Of a stretch of DNA of 5,624 bases, positions 4,819 to 5,624 are shown piece by piece. The position numbers and the translations under genes are program-made. The notes below the pieces were generated by a model. It worked only from the letters and a program-made list of their open reading frames with translations, made no database searches and was not told the DNA's origin. The DNA is from Thermoplasmata archaeon. GTDB lineage: Archaea; Thermoplasmatota; Thermoplasmata; UBA10834. The DNA lies in assembly GCA_013331315.1 (NCBI GenBank), contig DUGQ01000130.1:19479-25102 (forward strand), given 5' to 3'. Every line of letters starts with the position of its first letter. Positions within the stretch are counted from its first letter, which is position 1.

Positions 4819-5475
4819 ATGGATGTCGCGGCCCTATTCTCCGGCGGGAAGGACTCGGTCTACGCGCTGTATCTGCTCCAGCAACAGGGCTGGAACGTGA
4901 CCAGACTCCTGACCGTCGTCCCTCGGACCGGAGAATCGTACATGTACCACTGCCCGAACATCGAATGGACGAGGCTCCAGGCGGAGGCGCTCGATGTGGA
5001 TATCAGGACGATCGAGACCGAAGGTGAGCAGGAGGTGGAGCTCGCGGACCTGGAACAGCTGATGTCCGCGGAGGACGTGGACGGGTTCGTCTCGGGAGCG
5101 ATAGCATCCGACTACCAGTGGTCTCGCATCAACGAGATATGCCATCGACTCGAGCGGCCACTGTTCTCCCCTCTCCGGAGGAAGGACCAGCGGATGGTCT
5201 TCCAGGACATGCTCGACGCCGGATTCAGGATCGTCGTGTCCGGGACATACGCCGCCGGCCTGGACGAGGGATGGCTCGGACGGGAGATCGGTCAACCGGC
5301 GTTCGTTGAATTGTGCGAGATCGGCGAGAGGCACAGGCTCAGCGTCTCTGGGGAAGGAGGAGAGTTGGAGACCTTCGTGGTGGATGGTCCCAACTTCTCA
5401 AGGGCGATCTCGATCGACGAGGCGGAGCGTGAGACCTCGCGCGACTCAGGCACGTTCGTGATCCGAAAAGCGTAG
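4819..5475 (+). CDS. dph6: Diphthine--ammonia ligase (Dph6/MJ0570 family)
   Basis: 218 residues, the normal short archaeal form; the eukaryotic enzymes carry extra C-terminal domains absent here. It belongs to the PP-loop ATP pyrophosphatase superfamily. Visible motifs: ATP-binding SGGKDS at 8-13, a mid-domain SGAIASDYQWSRINEIC at 92-108, RPLFSPLRRKDQ at 113-124, VSGTYAAGLDEGWLGR at 140-155, and the family signature GEGGE (178-182) with ETFVVDGP (184-191). The reaction amidates diphthine on the conserved histidine of elongation factor 2 using ATP and ammonium, the last step of diphthamide synthesis in the cytoplasm. ATG 4819 is chosen because the family starts only a few residues before the PP-loop. 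No SD is present; a short leader from the divergent promoter is expected. It stops 37 nt from the end of the converging gene to the right. Confidence 0.93.
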   Translation: MDVAALFSGGKDSVYALYLLQQQGWNVTRLLTVVPRTGESYMYHCPNIEWTRLQAEALDVDIRTIETEGEQEVELADLEQLMSAEDVDGFVSGAIASDYQWSRINEICHRLERPLFSPLRRKDQRMVFQDMLDAGFRIVVSGTYAAGLDEGWLGREIGQPAFVELCEIGERHRLSVSGEGGELETFVVDGPNFSRAISIDEAERETSRDSGTFVIRKA

Positions 5476-5512
5476 CTCGTCGACAAGCACGGCTGAGACC
5501 CAAGGCCCTGTT

Positions 5513-5624
5513 TCAGCACTCCCCGCACTTCGGGGGCTTCTTCGAGTAGGCCTTTCTTCGCTCGGCTCGCATCGTCCCCTCGGGTACGAGACAGAGCTTC
5601 TTGCCAGACAGGACTCCAGCGACC
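5513..5624 (-). CDS. Unrecognised protein, C-terminal end only
   Basis: The last 36 residues of a minus-strand gene entering from the right edge and ending at TGA 5515-5513. The visible sequence has LSGKKLCLVPEG, then a basic stretch (MRAERRKAYSKKPPK) and ends CGEC. Third codon positions are mostly G or C, like the real genes around it, and the frame stays open to the edge. A cysteine pair right at the C-terminus next to a basic linker suggests a metal or redox role, or half of a zinc site, but I do not recognise the family and the fragment is too short to assign one. It converges on dph6 with a 37-nt gap that holds an imperfect palindrome (CTCGTCGACAAG at 5476-5487) and no clear T-run. Confidence 0.55.
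   Translation of the reverse strand, partial: VAGVLSGKKLCLVPEGTMRAERRKAYSKKPPKCGEC

Noticed and set aside
4834..5334. Long minus-strand open frame opposite dph6 (about 166 codons)
   Set aside because: It is a shadow of a GC-rich gene. The plus-strand frame has complete Dph6 motifs and the antisense product matches nothing I recognise.
1..5624. Defence system, mobile element, CRISPR array or integrated virus
   Set aside because: All recognised genes are core archaeal housekeeping genes with uniform codon use. No transposase, direct-repeat array, target duplication or nuclease module was seen.

Overview
This window is archaeal chromosomal DNA with housekeeping gene content. The evidence is a polycistron of archaeal/eukaryal-type genes (ribosomal proteins L44e and S27e, initiation factor 2 alpha, Nop10, a PAC2-family protein), a Dph6-type diphthine-ammonia ligase, a probable archaeal-type FAPy deformylase, AT-rich TATA-like islands upstream of genes, and first genes with little or no Shine-Dalgarno (SD) sequence while internal genes carry good ones. 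The DNA is GC-rich in third codon positions, with AT-rich islands only at promoters. A euryarchaeal lineage, possibly Thermoplasmatota, would fit, but the lineage is an inference and not proven by the sequence.

Layout. Positions 1-177 (+) hold the 3' end of a ribbon-helix-helix regulator, followed by a poly-T stretch. Positions 304-2488 (-) hold a tightly packed translation operon read right to left: rpl44e, rps27e, aif2a, nop10, PAC2 protein. Junctions are 3 nt apart, a 1-nt TGATG overlap, a 4-nt GTGA overlap, and 6 nt apart. Positions 2489-2702 are a divergent intergenic region with a proximal TATA box for rpl44e, a GC-rich hairpin island, and an AT-rich zone with repeats in front of a winged-helix regulator (2703-3068, +). 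That regulator meets rpiA (3069-3767, -) tail to tail with no spacer. Upstream of rpiA lie a creatininase-family gene (3772-4551, -) and a small CXXC-pair protein (4514-4747, -), forming a second minus-strand operon. A 71-nt divergent promoter region separates it from dph6 (4819-5475, +), which converges on the 3' end of an unrecognised minus-strand gene (5513-5624).

How the genes work together. The large operon supplies ribosomal subunits, initiation and rRNA pseudouridylation, with a proteasome-chaperone-like protein at its end; dph6 finishes a modification of elongation factor 2. The second operon joins ribose 5-phosphate isomerisation to a probable step of archaeal riboflavin/F420 synthesis. 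I found no mobile element, CRISPR array, RNA gene or defence system. The points most worth following are the regulator's promoter repeats, the GC-rich island upstream of rpl44e, the small CXXC protein with the embedded start of the next gene, and the zero-spacing convergent stops.
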